In this document: positions 28,075 to 37,600 of the stretch, in pieces | Numbering within the stretch: the stretch's first letter is position 1 | Layout of the letters: every line of letters starts with the position of its first letter | NCBI RefSeq assembly: GCF_900167155.1 | Contig: NZ_FUXU01000017.1 | Location: forward strand, 1 to 64,000 | Origin: Enterovibrio nigricans DSM 22720 | GTDB lineage: Bacteria; Pseudomonadota; Gammaproteobacteria; Enterobacterales; Vibrionaceae | Reading direction: 5' to 3' | Length of the DNA: 64,000 nucleotides | Made by a program: the position numbers and the translations under genes | Notes under the pieces: model-generated | Told to the model about the DNA's origin: nothing | The model's input: only the letters and a program-made list of their open reading frames with translations | Databases searched by the model: none

Positions 28075-28962
28075 TTACTGTGTGGCTTCTTCAATCAGCC
28101 TGTACGGTATCCGCTGTGCCTTGTCGCTAAGTCCACCTACCGTCACTCTTTCTATACCTTGCTCGCTAGAATCAACTTTCGCTGAGAGCAAAGACCTGCG
28201 GTTGAGTATTTCACCTTGTTCAAAGAGGTACCGGTACTTACCGCCTTGGTACACATGTAGATAGCTTGCAAGGGCACCTGCTGCACTGCCAGTCGCCGAC
28301 TCTTCGTTGATCCCTACCTGCGGGGCGAAATTTCGACAACGCGCTGAAATGTCAGATTCCGTCGGCGTCAATGCGAAGGCATGAATTGCCATGGCCTTGT
28401 GTTTCTTGATAAAAGCCGAAATGGCTGCAAAATCTAGCTGCAACGCATTCAGCACCGCTTCGTCACAAACGGGAACAATGATGTCAGCCAAACCGGTAGA
28501 AACCACTTTAACGGGAAGACCCGTTGACAATATGTCTTCTGGATGAATACCTAACAGCGCCGCCAGAGCTTCTGCTGGCAATTCTTCGCCAAATTGAGGC
28601 GTCGCTTGATCCATGGTAATTCTGCCATCGCTGGCAACATCAACGGCAAGTACGCCCGCTTTTGTTTCTTGCGTGTATTGTCCTGGCTCGACACGTTCAG
28701 TCTGGAGCAAGGTTGAAAACACCCCTACGGTTGCATGACCACAAAACTTCACTTCTTCCGTTGGGGTAAAAAATTTAACTTTGAAATTAGCCTTTTTAGA
28801 TGCAAGGACAAATGCGGTTTCCGAGAATGCAAGATCTGCAGCGATACGTTGCATTTGCGCAACTTTCAACCCATCCGCGTTTAAAACAACGCCTGCTGTA
28901 TTGCCGCCTTGGTTATCGGCGACGAAGGCGTTCACTGTGTAGACTTCAAGAATATCAGCCAT
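28075..28962 (-). CDS. PhzF family isomerase-like protein, 295 aa
   Basis: PhzF/diaminopimelate-epimerase-fold protein. The N-terminal VYTVNAFVADNQGGN with the conserved acid FSETAFVL loop, then KFFTPTEEVKFCGHATVG with the GHATVG turn, and the mirrored C-terminal half with ESATGSAAGALASYL are diagnostic. The true PhzF role in phenazine synthesis is unlikely here, as no phz genes are present; most such orthologues have unknown substrates. ATG 28962 is chosen because AAGGA lies 10 bases upstream, whereas the ATG at 28971 would be almost on top of it. Transcribed alone. Confidence 0.88.
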   Translation of the reverse strand: MADILEVYTVNAFVADNQGGNTAGVVLNADGLKVAQMQRIAADLAFSETAFVLASKKANFKVKFFTPTEEVKFCGHATVGVFSTLLQTERVEPGQYTQETKAGVLAVDVASDGRITMDQATPQFGEELPAEALAALLGIHPEDILSTGLPVKVVSTGLADIIVPVCDEAVLNALQLDFAAISAFIKKHKAMAIHAFALTPTESDISARCRNFAPQVGINEESATGSAAGALASYLHVYQGGKYRYLFEQGEILNRRSLLSAKVDSSEQGIERVTVGGLSDKAQRIPYRLIEEATQ

Positions 28963-29224
28963 ATCTACCATTCCTTGTTTTTCTTATTGTCAGTTTTTCT
29001 TCGGGCCCTATTTGTTACAGTGTTACAAAACCAGCAAAAACACAAGAATAAGCGACGCTATTATTTCCCGTAGTTACACAGTGAGCAGAAAAAGCGTTTT
29101 GTATTGGCTCAAAGCGTTAAAGTCGACTCCCTAACGTCTATTGTTTGTTTCAAAATCCACCCCCCTACTTGGAATGCTTGCGAGGTGTAGGCACTTTTAC
29201 TTAGAATACGCGCAGATCTAAAAA

Positions 29225-29413
29225 ATGAGTGAATTCGATATGATCGATATAGAAAACCTGATGAAAGACGCACCAGAACGTGAACCAGACTTACCACTGC
29301 CTACTTTGGAAGAACAAAAGCGCATTGCGGCAGAGTTGAAGGCACTAGAAGCAAAAGGCGAACTAACGCCAGAGATCCTTGAAAAGTATTTTGGTGGCAA
29401 AAAATCGCACTAA
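29225..29413 (+). CDS. Small acidic conserved protein, 62 aa
   Basis: No named family recognised. The 62-residue chain is acidic at the N-terminus (MSEFDMIDIENLMKD), has a Pro-rich hinge (EPDLPLP) and one long helix (TLEEQKRIAAELKALEAKGEL), ending in a short TPEILEKYFGGKKSH tail. No clear ribosome binding site precedes the ATG at 29225, and Met6 (29240) is an alternative. A strong terminator directly after the stop supports a real transcription unit. The amphipathic helix suggests it binds another protein (inference). Confidence 0.65.
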   Translation: MSEFDMIDIENLMKDAPEREPDLPLPTLEEQKRIAAELKALEAKGELTPEILEKYFGGKKSH

Positions 29414-29422
29414 TTACTGATA

Positions 29423-29453
29423 AATAACGCGCCTTTGGCGCGTTATTTTTTTG
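29423..29453. terminator. Bidirectional terminator between the convergent small protein and M16 protease genes
   Basis: AATAACGCGCC-TTT-GGCGCGTTATT is a perfect 11-bp stem with a 3-nt loop (29423-29447), followed by a T-run on the plus strand and overlapping the stop codon of the minus-strand protease. Confidence 0.88.
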
Positions 29454-32205
29454 ATGTTGCTGCTGATGGCCGTAAAACACTTTTATAGCGCGCAGTACCC
29501 GAAAAGAGCTCCTTCGCTAAGTGACTTAGTTGTTGCCGATCAATCCCACGAATTATTGTGGTCGGATAAAACAACCCATCAATACCGTAGCCCCACGTAT
29601 CGTAACGCGCCAATGCACCAACAAGATGATAACTGTCACTGTTAAGGGACATGATATCCCTTTCCAATTGTCGGGCTGCATTGTCACGCTCTGTCTTTGT
29701 CACTGGTTTCGCTAAAGCGCGTCTGATTTCCGGCCACATTTGGTTGAGTTGCTCTTCTCGTTCTGGAGATATTAATGCGGTGAGTGTTGTAATTCGTACG
29801 CCATCACCATCACCTGACCAAGAGGCGAAATACGGGTCGTAATCAAAAGCGTGCTCCTCTCTCATGATTTTGGTATATCGATCCTGTAGAACACGATTCA
29901 TCATATCTTCAGCAAAAATCACCGTTAAATTCCGAGACGGAACGGGTGAAACATCCACAAACTCAATGTAAGTTCTGTCCTCTGGTGACGTCTCTCTGTT
30001 GAGCACTCCCCCGTGGGCATTAAAAATCAGTTTGCGAGGAATTGTTGCCGGACGTGTCGTTTTGATGTTTCCCAAATACACATTGATTTGATCTGTTGCG
30101 GTTTCCGCCGAGTAATCGGAGGTCACATACACCTTGAACCCACCCAAATCTCCGAACAGCGCAGAATAAACACGTACGATCTGCGCAAACGTGACCATTT
30201 CATAGTCCTCAACCGTAAGCGGAGCTTCGTAGGACTGCGTTGGATAAATCATCGAACGCTGCGCCCGTTCAAAAGCATCATAGGGCGACGTGATTAAACT
30301 CCGCATACGGCTCACCACTCTGGCCTTTTCTCGTTCAAACACCGCCTCATTCAAGGCAATATTTTCAAGAAGATAACGCAACGTATTTAGGGCTTCGGGT
30401 AGACGTTCGCTCTGCACCGACATCGAAATGTTGTGACCCTGCCCATACACTGATGGCTCTATAACGATGCCATTGCCTTCTAAGTAATGATTGAAGTCCA
30501 GTGCGTCTATGGGCCCAACATCGCTGCTGCGAAACACTTCGTACAGTATGTCAACCGCGGCGCGGTCCGGTCTTGTTAACGACGCCAGCCCACCCTTTGC
30601 CTGTAAAACGACGTGACTCATCAAAGAAAGATCGTCAGTGTGGTGAAAGACAGCGGTAACGTTGTTCGGCATTACCCATGTGTACATTTCATTATCAAGT
30701 ACAGTGAGTGACGGTTTATGAGAAGGAATAACACCTGGCTGAGGAATGTTTACATCGACATAATCAACTTGCGTGTCTACCCCCACGTTCGCTAGCCGCG
30801 AGAAATAGCCCCTTTTCAGGGGGTCGGCCCCCGCTAACGATTCATTTTTCACATACACCAACGAGAGCGATTGGGGTAAATCGCTTAAATAACGGTTTAA
30901 TCGTTCATTGATTTCATCATAATCAACCTCAGCCAGAAACCGCTCAAAGTTGTTCAGCCTCTGTTCACCATCTTGAGGGAGCGTGTTGTCATATAGTTCA
31001 TCAGTCGCTGCTTCCGCAACTTCAATGGGCAAGTAATCATCAAGTAAGTACCCTGATGATTCAAAATATTCAAGTAGCGCTAAAAACTCACTGTCACTGA
31101 TTCCTTCGTCTCTCAAAGACGCCAAATCGTCTGCGATAGCATTCAAGATCAAGGTACGGTCTTTGGCATTAAACTCTGCGACAATTTCGAATAGGCTCCA
31201 TCCCGGTACAAACGCATAACCTGAATAGAGCCCATTGTGGGCGATTCCACGTCGATCTAGCTGCTCACTCAGCCGTTGTTCAATCGCATCAAGAACAAAC
31301 CAGTCAGCCCACAACTCTCGCTGTTGCTTCAGCGTTTTCGGTGGAAAATAATGTCCTTCATTGAAGCTCAATACCAGCGCTGATGACTGGCCCTGAGGAG
31401 CATAGACCGTCAAAGGATAGTGAATATCATCTTCCAGCGTCGGTACATGATGACGTTCAGGTTCACTTTCCACGGTTCGAAGCGTTTCGAATTGGCTGTC
31501 AATCAACGCTTCGACACGGCTCGTATCAATTCCACCAACGATAACCAGCTGCATCCTATTGGCCTGATACCATTGTTCGTGAAATTCCCTGAGTGATGTA
31601 GATTTCGCAGAAGTAAGTGTTGCTTCACTGCCAATCGGATCACGATCGGCATATTGCGAGTTTTCCAACAAGGTATCGTAAAGTTTCAGTTGCCAAGAGG
31701 CGTCTGCTCGATTGTCAAAACGCCACTCTCCAAAAATCACATCAATCTCACTCTCGACCTCTTCTTCGCTAAGCGTTAAGCCGTCCCCAATATCACGAAA
31801 CCACCCGATGGCATCACCTAGCTTTTGCTCATCGGGGAGCGAAAGCGTATATACCGTTCTGGTGTAATCCGTCACTGCATTGATATCCGGCCCAAACTGA
31901 ACACCGACAGTTGCAAACGCATTAAAAACGGTATTTCCCGGGAAGCGATGCGAACCATTAAAAGCCATATGCTCAACAAAATGCGCATATCCTCGCTCAG
32001 TGTCTTTTTCGTTAAGGCTGCCAACATTCACGATAAAACGAATTTCGACTTCAGTGCCTTCAATAGGATAAAGGTGATATTGAAAACCATTGGGCAAGGT
32101 TTTCGATATCCAATTTGGGTCAATAGCAAGTAAAGGAGATGTAGGAAGGGATGAACACCCGATAACGAATAGCAAAAGGATCGGGCTGATCAAACGCAAA
32201 GACAT
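29443..32205 (-). CDS. M16 (pitrilysin/insulinase) family zinc protease, lipoprotein, 920 aa
   Basis: Large metalloprotease built of two M16 halves (each two domains). The inverted zinc motif HFVEH (His75, Glu78, His79) lies in the first half, with the downstream Glu ligand expected in the EEVESEIDVIFGEW helix about 75 residues on. The second half lacks the motif, as usual. ATG 32205 is chosen because GGAG is 5 nt upstream and it opens with a lipoprotein signal peptide (LLLFVIGC, lipid-modified Cys17); longer reading frames add an unlikely leader. Expected to sit in the periplasm anchored to a membrane and degrade peptides. Transcribed alone. Confidence 0.9.
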   Translation of the reverse strand: MSLRLISPILLLFVIGCSSLPTSPLLAIDPNWISKTLPNGFQYHLYPIEGTEVEIRFIVNVGSLNEKDTERGYAHFVEHMAFNGSHRFPGNTVFNAFATVGVQFGPDINAVTDYTRTVYTLSLPDEQKLGDAIGWFRDIGDGLTLSEEEVESEIDVIFGEWRFDNRADASWQLKLYDTLLENSQYADRDPIGSEATLTSAKSTSLREFHEQWYQANRMQLVIVGGIDTSRVEALIDSQFETLRTVESEPERHHVPTLEDDIHYPLTVYAPQGQSSALVLSFNEGHYFPPKTLKQQRELWADWFVLDAIEQRLSEQLDRRGIAHNGLYSGYAFVPGWSLFEIVAEFNAKDRTLILNAIADDLASLRDEGISDSEFLALLEYFESSGYLLDDYLPIEVAEAATDELYDNTLPQDGEQRLNNFERFLAEVDYDEINERLNRYLSDLPQSLSLVYVKNESLAGADPLKRGYFSRLANVGVDTQVDYVDVNIPQPGVIPSHKPSLTVLDNEMYTWVMPNNVTAVFHHTDDLSLMSHVVLQAKGGLASLTRPDRAAVDILYEVFRSSDVGPIDALDFNHYLEGNGIVIEPSVYGQGHNISMSVQSERLPEALNTLRYLLENIALNEAVFEREKARVVSRMRSLITSPYDAFERAQRSMIYPTQSYEAPLTVEDYEMVTFAQIVRVYSALFGDLGGFKVYVTSDYSAETATDQINVYLGNIKTTRPATIPRKLIFNAHGGVLNRETSPEDRTYIEFVDVSPVPSRNLTVIFAEDMMNRVLQDRYTKIMREEHAFDYDPYFASWSGDGDGVRITTLTALISPEREEQLNQMWPEIRRALAKPVTKTERDNAARQLERDIMSLNSDSYHLVGALARYDTWGYGIDGLFYPTTIIRGIDRQQLSHLAKELFSGTARYKSVLRPSAATSKK

Positions 32206-32390
32206 AATAGCTCCGGTCATCGTCGAGAAACGCTCTCCACTATTAAGACATAGGCAAAGTCCGAAAAATTGCAATCCAAAGAGAGATGCGGTCAATCAGA
32301 CGAACAGGGACCACCAAGGCCCCTGCTGTTTATGACGATGCCTACCGCTGATGAGAACATGTGCTGGCGATAGGAATGCTTATTGGCTAC

Positions 32391-32465
32391 GAAGATATCT
32401 TTATCTTTGGAGATACCTTTTAGCTTTAGAGCTACCTCTAGCTTTAGAGATACCGTCTAACTATG
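32391..32465. repeat. Degenerate tandem repeat, four units of 18-19 bp
   Basis: Units begin at 32391, 32410, 32429 and 32447, each of the form GAGATACC-TNTAGCTTTA with a few changes. The third unit has GAGCTACC, and the first and last are most diverged. The block lies between the M16 protease promoter side and the end of phhB, whose stop codon falls inside the last unit. Confidence 0.6.
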
Positions 32466-32802
32466 GCAATGTTAGGGCATCTGTTTTGGCTGCACAGATG
32501 AAATCATTTTTGTGTAACCCTTTGATTTTGTGTGTCCACCATGTCACCGTGCAACGACCCCACTCTAACAATATTGCAGGATGATGCCCTTCATCTTCGG
32601 CGAGTTGCGCTACGTTGTTAGAAAATGCCCAAGCTTCTTTAAAATTCTTAAAAGAATACACGCGTTGCAGTTGGAGAATCCCCTCATCATCTACCATTGC
32701 CCAACCTTCAAGCGTTCCCAGCATTTCCTTGGCGTCTTCGTCAGACACCCTTGGTGCGTCAGCTCTGCACGCTTCACATTGCAATTCAGTCAGTTCTGTC
32801 AT
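32461..32802 (-). CDS. phhB: Pterin-4a-carbinolamine dehydratase, 113 aa
   Basis: Recycles the 4a-hydroxytetrahydropterin made by phenylalanine hydroxylase and so keeps PhhA supplied with cofactor. The PCD signature is present: the [25 protein letters not shown] helix ending in the catalytic EGHHP, then [15 protein letters not shown]. Length is normal for the family. ATG 32802 is used: AGGAGG at 32812-32807 serves as its ribosome binding site and overlaps the stop codon of phhA, so translation of the two is coupled. Confidence 0.93.
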   Translation of the reverse strand: MTELTELQCEACRADAPRVSDEDAKEMLGTLEGWAMVDDEGILQLQRVYSFKNFKEAWAFSNNVAQLAEDEGHHPAILLEWGRCTVTWWTHKIKGLHKNDFICAAKTDALTLP

Positions 32803-32811
32803 CACGCCTCC

Positions 32812-33603
32812 TCATTGTGCGATTTTCATGGGATATAACGGTTTGTGTAGACCCAACGACATGGCTTTTCTAACACAGGCCATCAAATCAATTTTGGAGA
32901 AAGCGTATAAATCGCTCATATCTTCCAAATAAAAATAGATGGGTTGCAATATATCAATACGATAAGGCGTTCTCATCACTTCAATAATATCCAGTGGCTC
33001 TCTGAATGCGCGCTCATCACTATATGCATATACCGTTTCCGCAGGCGAAGAAAGAATACCTCCACCATAAATTGAAAATTCTTCGCCTGAACGTGTCAAG
33101 CCAAATTCAACGGTAAACCAATATAGCCTAGCAAGATATATCCGCTCCACTTTGGACGCATTAACACCCAGTTTCCCATACAACTCCGTGAAAGCAGCAA
33201 AAGCCGGATCCGTCAGCATTGCGCAGTGACCGAATATCTCATGGAAATAGTCAGGTTCTTGGAGGTAATCCATGTCCTTTCTCGTCCGAAGAAACGTTGC
33301 AACAGGAAATTGCCGGTTTGCTAGCAGCGCGAAAAATCTGTCGAAATCTATTAGGGCAGGCACGGGGGCCAGAGACCACCCTGTCACGTCACGTAATACG
33401 CGGTTAATGTCCGGAATTTGGGGAACTTGGTCTATCGGCAAATTCAGCATTTCAAGACCATCAAGGTACTCTTTACACGCTTTTCCTTCTATGCACGATA
33501 ATTGACGTGTCATGAGGTGGTGCCAAACTTCGGCTTCCTCATCATTCCAGTTCACCTTTCCCTTTACATCCATTGGCTTAGATTCGTACCTATACGCTTT
33601 CAT
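32812..33603 (-). CDS. phhA: Phenylalanine 4-hydroxylase, 263 aa
   Basis: Iron- and tetrahydropterin-dependent monooxygenase that converts phenylalanine to tyrosine. Iron ligands are His121 and His126 (HEIFGH) and Glu166 in YWFTVEFGLT. Single-domain bacterial form without the regulatory ACT domain. GGAGG precedes ATG 33603. First gene of phhAB; the promoter region holds a TyrR box (33693-33710), consistent with the known aromatic-amino-acid control of phh genes. Confidence 0.95.
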   Translation of the reverse strand: MKAYRYESKPMDVKGKVNWNDEEAEVWHHLMTRQLSCIEGKACKEYLDGLEMLNLPIDQVPQIPDINRVLRDVTGWSLAPVPALIDFDRFFALLANRQFPVATFLRTRKDMDYLQEPDYFHEIFGHCAMLTDPAFAAFTELYGKLGVNASKVERIYLARLYWFTVEFGLTRSGEEFSIYGGGILSSPAETVYAYSDERAFREPLDIIEVMRTPYRIDILQPIYFYLEDMSDLYAFSKIDLMACVRKAMSLGLHKPLYPMKIAQ

Positions 33604-33692
33604 CTACGCCTCCAATTTAGCTCTCCTCCTAAAACGATAGTAATAAGTCACTTAATCTGTCAGCCACCCCCCTTTGTTACAGTACGAATGAA

Positions 33693-33710
33693 CGTAAAAA
33701 TTATTTTACA
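33693..33710 (-). promoter_or_regulatory. TyrR box upstream of phhAB
   Basis: On the minus strand the sequence is TGTAAA-N6-TTTACG, one base from the strong TyrR consensus TGTAAA-N6-TTTACA. It lies 90-107 bases before the phhA start codon. A second TTTACA half-site at 33718-33723 could be a weak box. TyrR/PhhR control of phenylalanine hydroxylase is established in other gammaproteobacteria; use here is inference from the motif and position. The rest of 33604-33904 shows no gene. Confidence 0.65.
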
Positions 33711-33904
33711 ATCTATTTTTACATTGCACTCAGTTGCTTATTTCTATTGCTTTTAATTTGCAACTTGGGAGACCAAAATTCGTACTAGAATAAAAAAAGA
33801 AGAGGGGATGATCACATTAACTCAAGACGCAAATGAAGGTTTCATTTTCCATTCCCTCGGTTTAACGTAACATATTCTCTCAGTGACGTTAGAGGTACAA
33901 ATAC

Positions 33905-34738
33905 GTGGTAGATCACCTGAGAACACGCGCTGAATTTGAACAGTGTTTAAGAACCAATGACGATGGTGAAACCACCGCTGAGTTCAACGGATTGAACCTA
34001 AGAAGCGTCTACCAACCCATATTCCGCCGAAATGGTACTGTCGTTGGCTTTGAGGCGTTAATTCGCGCCGTTGCTCTTGATGGCTCTCATGTATGCCCCG
34101 CACATCTTTTTCGATGCATTGACCAAGGCCACCCAGATTTCGCAAATCAAATCAGCATTGATAAATTGGCGCGTGTTATCCACCTGCGTAACTTTGCTAA
34201 ATATGCGGGGCAACACTGGGTCTTCCTCAATATGCTTCCATCCTACGCTGTTGCATCTATAGAAACCTTCTCCAATCAAAATCTCATGGTTCAACGTCTT
34301 GCTGAGATGGCCATCCCTCGTGAGCATGTTGTATTGGAAGTCGTCGAACACTTACATTCAGATTCTGTCTCGTTATCCGCAGCGACGAATCAATCCATTA
34401 AAAATGGATTTCGCATTGCTGTTGACGATTATGGTGTGGAAGGGTCTGAAGAAGCACGTGTGCGTATGCTTCGCCCAAACATAATTAAGATCGATCGCTC
34501 ATTGGTTCAAAGTTACGTTCAAGGGGAAGTAGAAGCCATTCTTCGCTCAATTGCGCTCGCCAAAGAAGTCGGTGCAGAGTTACTGGTCGAAGGTATAGAA
34601 AATCAGGAAGAATATGACGCAATGAAAGCCCTGAACATTGCTTATTACCAAGGTTTTCATCTTGGCATGCCCCAGCCATTGTCAGAATATTTCGATACAA
34701 ATCCCTTTGATTTTTCTCAGCTACGCAAAGCCACATAA
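33905..34738 (+). CDS. EAL domain protein (c-di-GMP phosphodiesterase-like), 277 aa
   Basis: Stand-alone EAL domain. Catalytic and metal positions are mostly kept: FEALIR (EAL motif, near residue 49), LNML, LEVVE, AVDDYG (DDFG with Tyr for Phe), IIKIDR, LVEGIEN, and the QGFHLG loop. It could therefore hydrolyse c-di-GMP, although the altered DDFG loop and the absence of a GGDEF or sensor domain make activity uncertain. Start is GTG 33905 with AGAGG at 33891-33895. Not in an operon; the promoter must share the 301-base gap with phhA. Confidence 0.88.
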   Translation: MVDHLRTRAEFEQCLRTNDDGETTAEFNGLNLRSVYQPIFRRNGTVVGFEALIRAVALDGSHVCPAHLFRCIDQGHPDFANQISIDKLARVIHLRNFAKYAGQHWVFLNMLPSYAVASIETFSNQNLMVQRLAEMAIPREHVVLEVVEHLHSDSVSLSAATNQSIKNGFRIAVDDYGVEGSEEARVRMLRPNIIKIDRSLVQSYVQGEVEAILRSIALAKEVGAELLVEGIENQEEYDAMKALNIAYYQGFHLGMPQPLSEYFDTNPFDFSQLRKAT

Positions 34739-34922
34739 CCCGCTGACACCCGGGGATATCGAACTATCCCTTCCCACCGCACAATAAACATCCGCTCAAA
34801 CGCCAATCTTCCTGATACTTTTCCGTTAATCACATTTAAGTGATAAGATCCCTGCCATTATTTCGCCGGGGCCATCCAATAACCCATGGGCGATATCAGG
34901 ATTTACGAAGGCAATCACCCCC

Positions 34923-35867
34923 ATGATTAACAACTCTATTCAGTGGTTTCCGGGCCACATGCACAAAGCACGAAAAGAAATCGAAGAAGTCGTACCTAAA
35001 ATCGACGTTATCATCGAAGTGCTGGATGCTCGCATTCCTTTCAGTAGCGAAAACCCTCTGATCCGTCGAATCCGTAAAGATAAGCCTGTTATCAAAGTGT
35101 TGAACAAACGCGATCTGGCAGACCCTGAAATGACGGCGCTATGGCTAGAGCACCTTGAAAAAGAACAAGGTGTTAAAGCCATGGCAATCACTACTGATCA
35201 CGTCAGTGAAGTGAATAAGATCATGGAATTGTGCCGAAAACTTGCCCCGCATCGTGAAGAGATGGGTAAAAACATTCGTACTATGATCATGGGTATTCCT
35301 AATGTTGGTAAATCAACCATCATTAACACCCTAGCAGGGCGCGTTGTTGCAAAAACCGGCAACCAACCTGCGGTGACGCGTCAGCAGCAACGTATCAATT
35401 TGCAAAATGGCGTTGTACTTTCTGATACCCCTGGCATTCTCTGGCCAAAAGTAGAAAACCCACACAGTGGTTTTCGTCTGGCTGCAACAGGGGCAGTAAA
35501 AGACACGGCGATGGAATACGATGAGGTAGCATTCTACACCGTTGAGTACCTAGCAAAAGCATACCCAGATTTACTCAAGCAGCGTTACAACATTGAAGAA
35601 CTTCCTGAAACGGAAATCGAACTGATGGAAGCCATCGGTGAGAAACGCGGCTGTCTGCGTGCCGGTGGACGTATCGATATCCACAAAGCATCTGAGATTC
35701 TCATCAATGACCTGCGTAACGGTACGTTAGGCCTTGTAACGCTAGAACATCCAGACATGATCGATAAAGAATTGGTTGAGGTTGAGGAAGCCGCCTCTCG
35801 CAAGGCTGAAGATAAAGCCAAAAATAAAGAAGAACGCCGTAAACGCTACCTTCGCAACAAAAGATAA
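34923..35867 (+). CDS. ylqF: Circularly permuted ribosome-assembly GTPase YlqF/RbgA type, 314 aa
   Basis: GTPase whose motifs run G4-G5-G1-G2-G3 instead of G1-G5: NKRDL at 60-64 comes before GIPNVGKST (about 129-137) and DTPG (about 173). This order is diagnostic of the YlqF/YawG family, which acts in large ribosomal subunit assembly in Bacillus. The start region WFPGHMHKA is the family's N-terminal signature. The last 50 residues are highly charged (Lys/Glu/Arg) and probably touch rRNA. Transcribed alone, with a terminator at its end. Confidence 0.93.
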   Translation: MINNSIQWFPGHMHKARKEIEEVVPKIDVIIEVLDARIPFSSENPLIRRIRKDKPVIKVLNKRDLADPEMTALWLEHLEKEQGVKAMAITTDHVSEVNKIMELCRKLAPHREEMGKNIRTMIMGIPNVGKSTIINTLAGRVVAKTGNQPAVTRQQQRINLQNGVVLSDTPGILWPKVENPHSGFRLAATGAVKDTAMEYDEVAFYTVEYLAKAYPDLLKQRYNIEELPETEIELMEAIGEKRGCLRAGGRIDIHKASEILINDLRNGTLGLVTLEHPDMIDKELVEVEEAASRKAEDKAKNKEERRKRYLRNKR

Positions 35868-35873
35868 TTCCCA

Positions 35874-35898
35874 AGCCCTGACTCTGTCGGGGCTTTTT
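35874..35898 (+). terminator. Terminator after ylqF
   Basis: AGCCCTGAC-TCT-GTCGGGGCT (one T-G pair) is followed by TTTTC, 6 bases beyond the stop. Confidence 0.8.
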
Positions 35899-36014
35899 CG
35901 TTTAAAGGCCTTAAAATTTCGAACGTCTCATTCCTACCGCACTAACGCGCGTTACCCTATTCTAAAGTTACAAAGCGTCAATGAAACGCAATGAAGTTTA
36001 TAACAGGAAAGACT

Positions 36015-36953
36015 ATGAATAATTTAGCAATGCTTGCTCAACCGGGTGTACTAACCAACCCAACATCTCATGTGGAATACCTAACATTCGTGTTAAAAGA
36101 CCAATGGTTTAACATGGACGAAATCAATGACGCGCTTTCGCAACTTCCGGGCATTGAAAAATCGATTCGACAAAAAGATCCGTCCGCCAGCCTTACCATG
36201 ACAATGGGCTTTTCTGACAATGCGTGGCCAATGCTCTTTCCTGACCTTAGCAAGCCCAAAGAGCTTCATACCTTCCCAGAAATGAATGATGGCGAGCGCC
36301 GTTTCCCATCAACCGCTGGCGATATTTTCATTATGGTGAAATCAGAACGTAAAGATCTGAACTTTCAAGTCGCCAAGCATGTGGCAAAAGTGCTGTCTTC
36401 TATCGCAGCATTAATTGAAGACATTCAAGGTTATAAATACCTTGATAACCGGGACATGATTGATTTTGTCGATGGCACTGAAAACCCTATCGACGAAGAA
36501 CGTATAGCCTCTGTTCTCATTTCCGAAGAGGATACGTTTAAAGGCGGTAGCTATCTCATTGTTCAACGCTATGTTGATAAACAAGGTGCCTGGGATACAT
36601 TATCTACCGAACATCAGGAAAAAGTGGTTGGTAGAACCAAGATGGATGATATCGAGCTTGATGACGATGCGAAGCCAGCTTGGGCACACAATGCAAAAAG
36701 TAAGGTAGAAATTGATGGCGAGGAAGTAAAAATGTTCCGCCAGAACCGCCCTTACGGTAACGCAATGGAGCATGGCACCATGTTCGTCGGCTTTGCGAAC
36801 ACCCCGTCCATTATCGAAACATCGCTGACCCAAATGATCACCGCGGATGAAAACGGCGATTATGACAAGCTACTCGATTTTGTGGAGGCTAAAACGGGTA
36901 ACAGTTATTTCATCCCTTCCCAGTCATTCATTGATGAAAGGTTTGATGATTAG
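36015..36953 (+). CDS. Dyp-type (YfeX-like) haem peroxidase, 312 aa
   Basis: Cytoplasmic haem peroxidase. The GxxDG signature appears as DFVDGTENP near residue 150 with the distal Asp, and the proximal haem ligand is expected in the EHGTMFVGFA segment near residue 248. No signal peptide, so no Tat export (class YfeX rather than EfeB). ATG 36015 is preferred over 35991 because CAGGAAAG precedes it by 5-8 nt. Transcribed alone, ends in a bidirectional terminator shared with ridA. Proposed roles for the family are peroxide removal and porphyrin oxidation; the natural substrate is not known. Confidence 0.9.
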   Translation: MNNLAMLAQPGVLTNPTSHVEYLTFVLKDQWFNMDEINDALSQLPGIEKSIRQKDPSASLTMTMGFSDNAWPMLFPDLSKPKELHTFPEMNDGERRFPSTAGDIFIMVKSERKDLNFQVAKHVAKVLSSIAALIEDIQGYKYLDNRDMIDFVDGTENPIDEERIASVLISEEDTFKGGSYLIVQRYVDKQGAWDTLSTEHQEKVVGRTKMDDIELDDDAKPAWAHNAKSKVEIDGEEVKMFRQNRPYGNAMEHGTMFVGFANTPSIIETSLTQMITADENGDYDKLLDFVEAKTGNSYFIPSQSFIDERFDD

Positions 36954-36956
36954 CTA

Positions 36957-36991
36957 ATAAAAAGGCAGTGTCATAAATACACTGCCTTTTT
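36957..36991. terminator. Bidirectional terminator between the peroxidase and RidA genes
   Basis: AAAAAGGCAGTGT-CATAAAT-ACACTGCCTTTTT: perfect arms with A and T runs on both sides, lying between two convergent genes. Confidence 0.9.
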
Positions 36992-37009
36992 AAATAGAGC
37001 CGTTGAGCG

Positions 37010-37375
37010 TTACGCTAAATACGCTTCACCTGCGGCGGCAACAAAGGCCATTTCTACCAAATATTCTGGCTTGGCCAATTCTGCTTTAATGCAAGCACGG
37101 CTTGGTGCCGTACCTTCTTCAAACCACGCATCCCACACTTCGTTCAAGCCTTCAAAGTGGGCAAAGTCAGTCACATAAATTGTGACAGACAGTACACGGG
37201 TTTTGTCACTACCAACGCTCGCCAGCATCTCTTCTGCTTGAGAAAGAATTTGCGCGGTTTGTCCTTTGATGTCTGCACTCAGGTCACTTTCTGGTACTTC
37301 AACAAAATGTGCGATACCGTTATATACTGTTACATCTGACCATCGTTTAGTCGGATTAATTCGATGAATTTTCAT
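37010..37375 (-). CDS. RidA family deaminase, 121 aa
   Basis: RidA (YjgF/YER057c) proteins hydrolyse reactive enamine/imine intermediates made by PLP enzymes. The family's substrate-binding Arg is present in APSRACIKAEL, with VTIYVTDFAHFEGLN before it and the terminal VEMAFVAAAGE. The N-terminal part (HRINPTKRWSDVTVYNGIAHFVE) is closer to the RutC/Rid6-7-like subfamilies than to E. coli RidA, so deaminase activity is not assured. ATG 37375 is chosen over 37408 because GGTGGAAG lies 7 nt upstream. Confidence 0.85.
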   Translation of the reverse strand: MKIHRINPTKRWSDVTVYNGIAHFVEVPESDLSADIKGQTAQILSQAEEMLASVGSDKTRVLSVTIYVTDFAHFEGLNEVWDAWFEEGTAPSRACIKAELAKPEYLVEMAFVAAAGEAYLA

Positions 37376-37600
37376 TGTGTTACTTCCACCTTTAATGAGT
37401 CGACACATACTAACAGAACGCGCTATAGCACGTCATCTCAGCATGGTTAAAACACCGATGGTACAGTGAAGCTGTAACCCATCCTGTTCTTGTTGTTTTA
37501 ACGTTGAAGCACATGAAGCAAACGGGCTTCAATCGGAATTTCAGCAACTCCCTATCGAAATAAACCGATGTACAAAATGCGCTTAATCAACAAGGCTATA

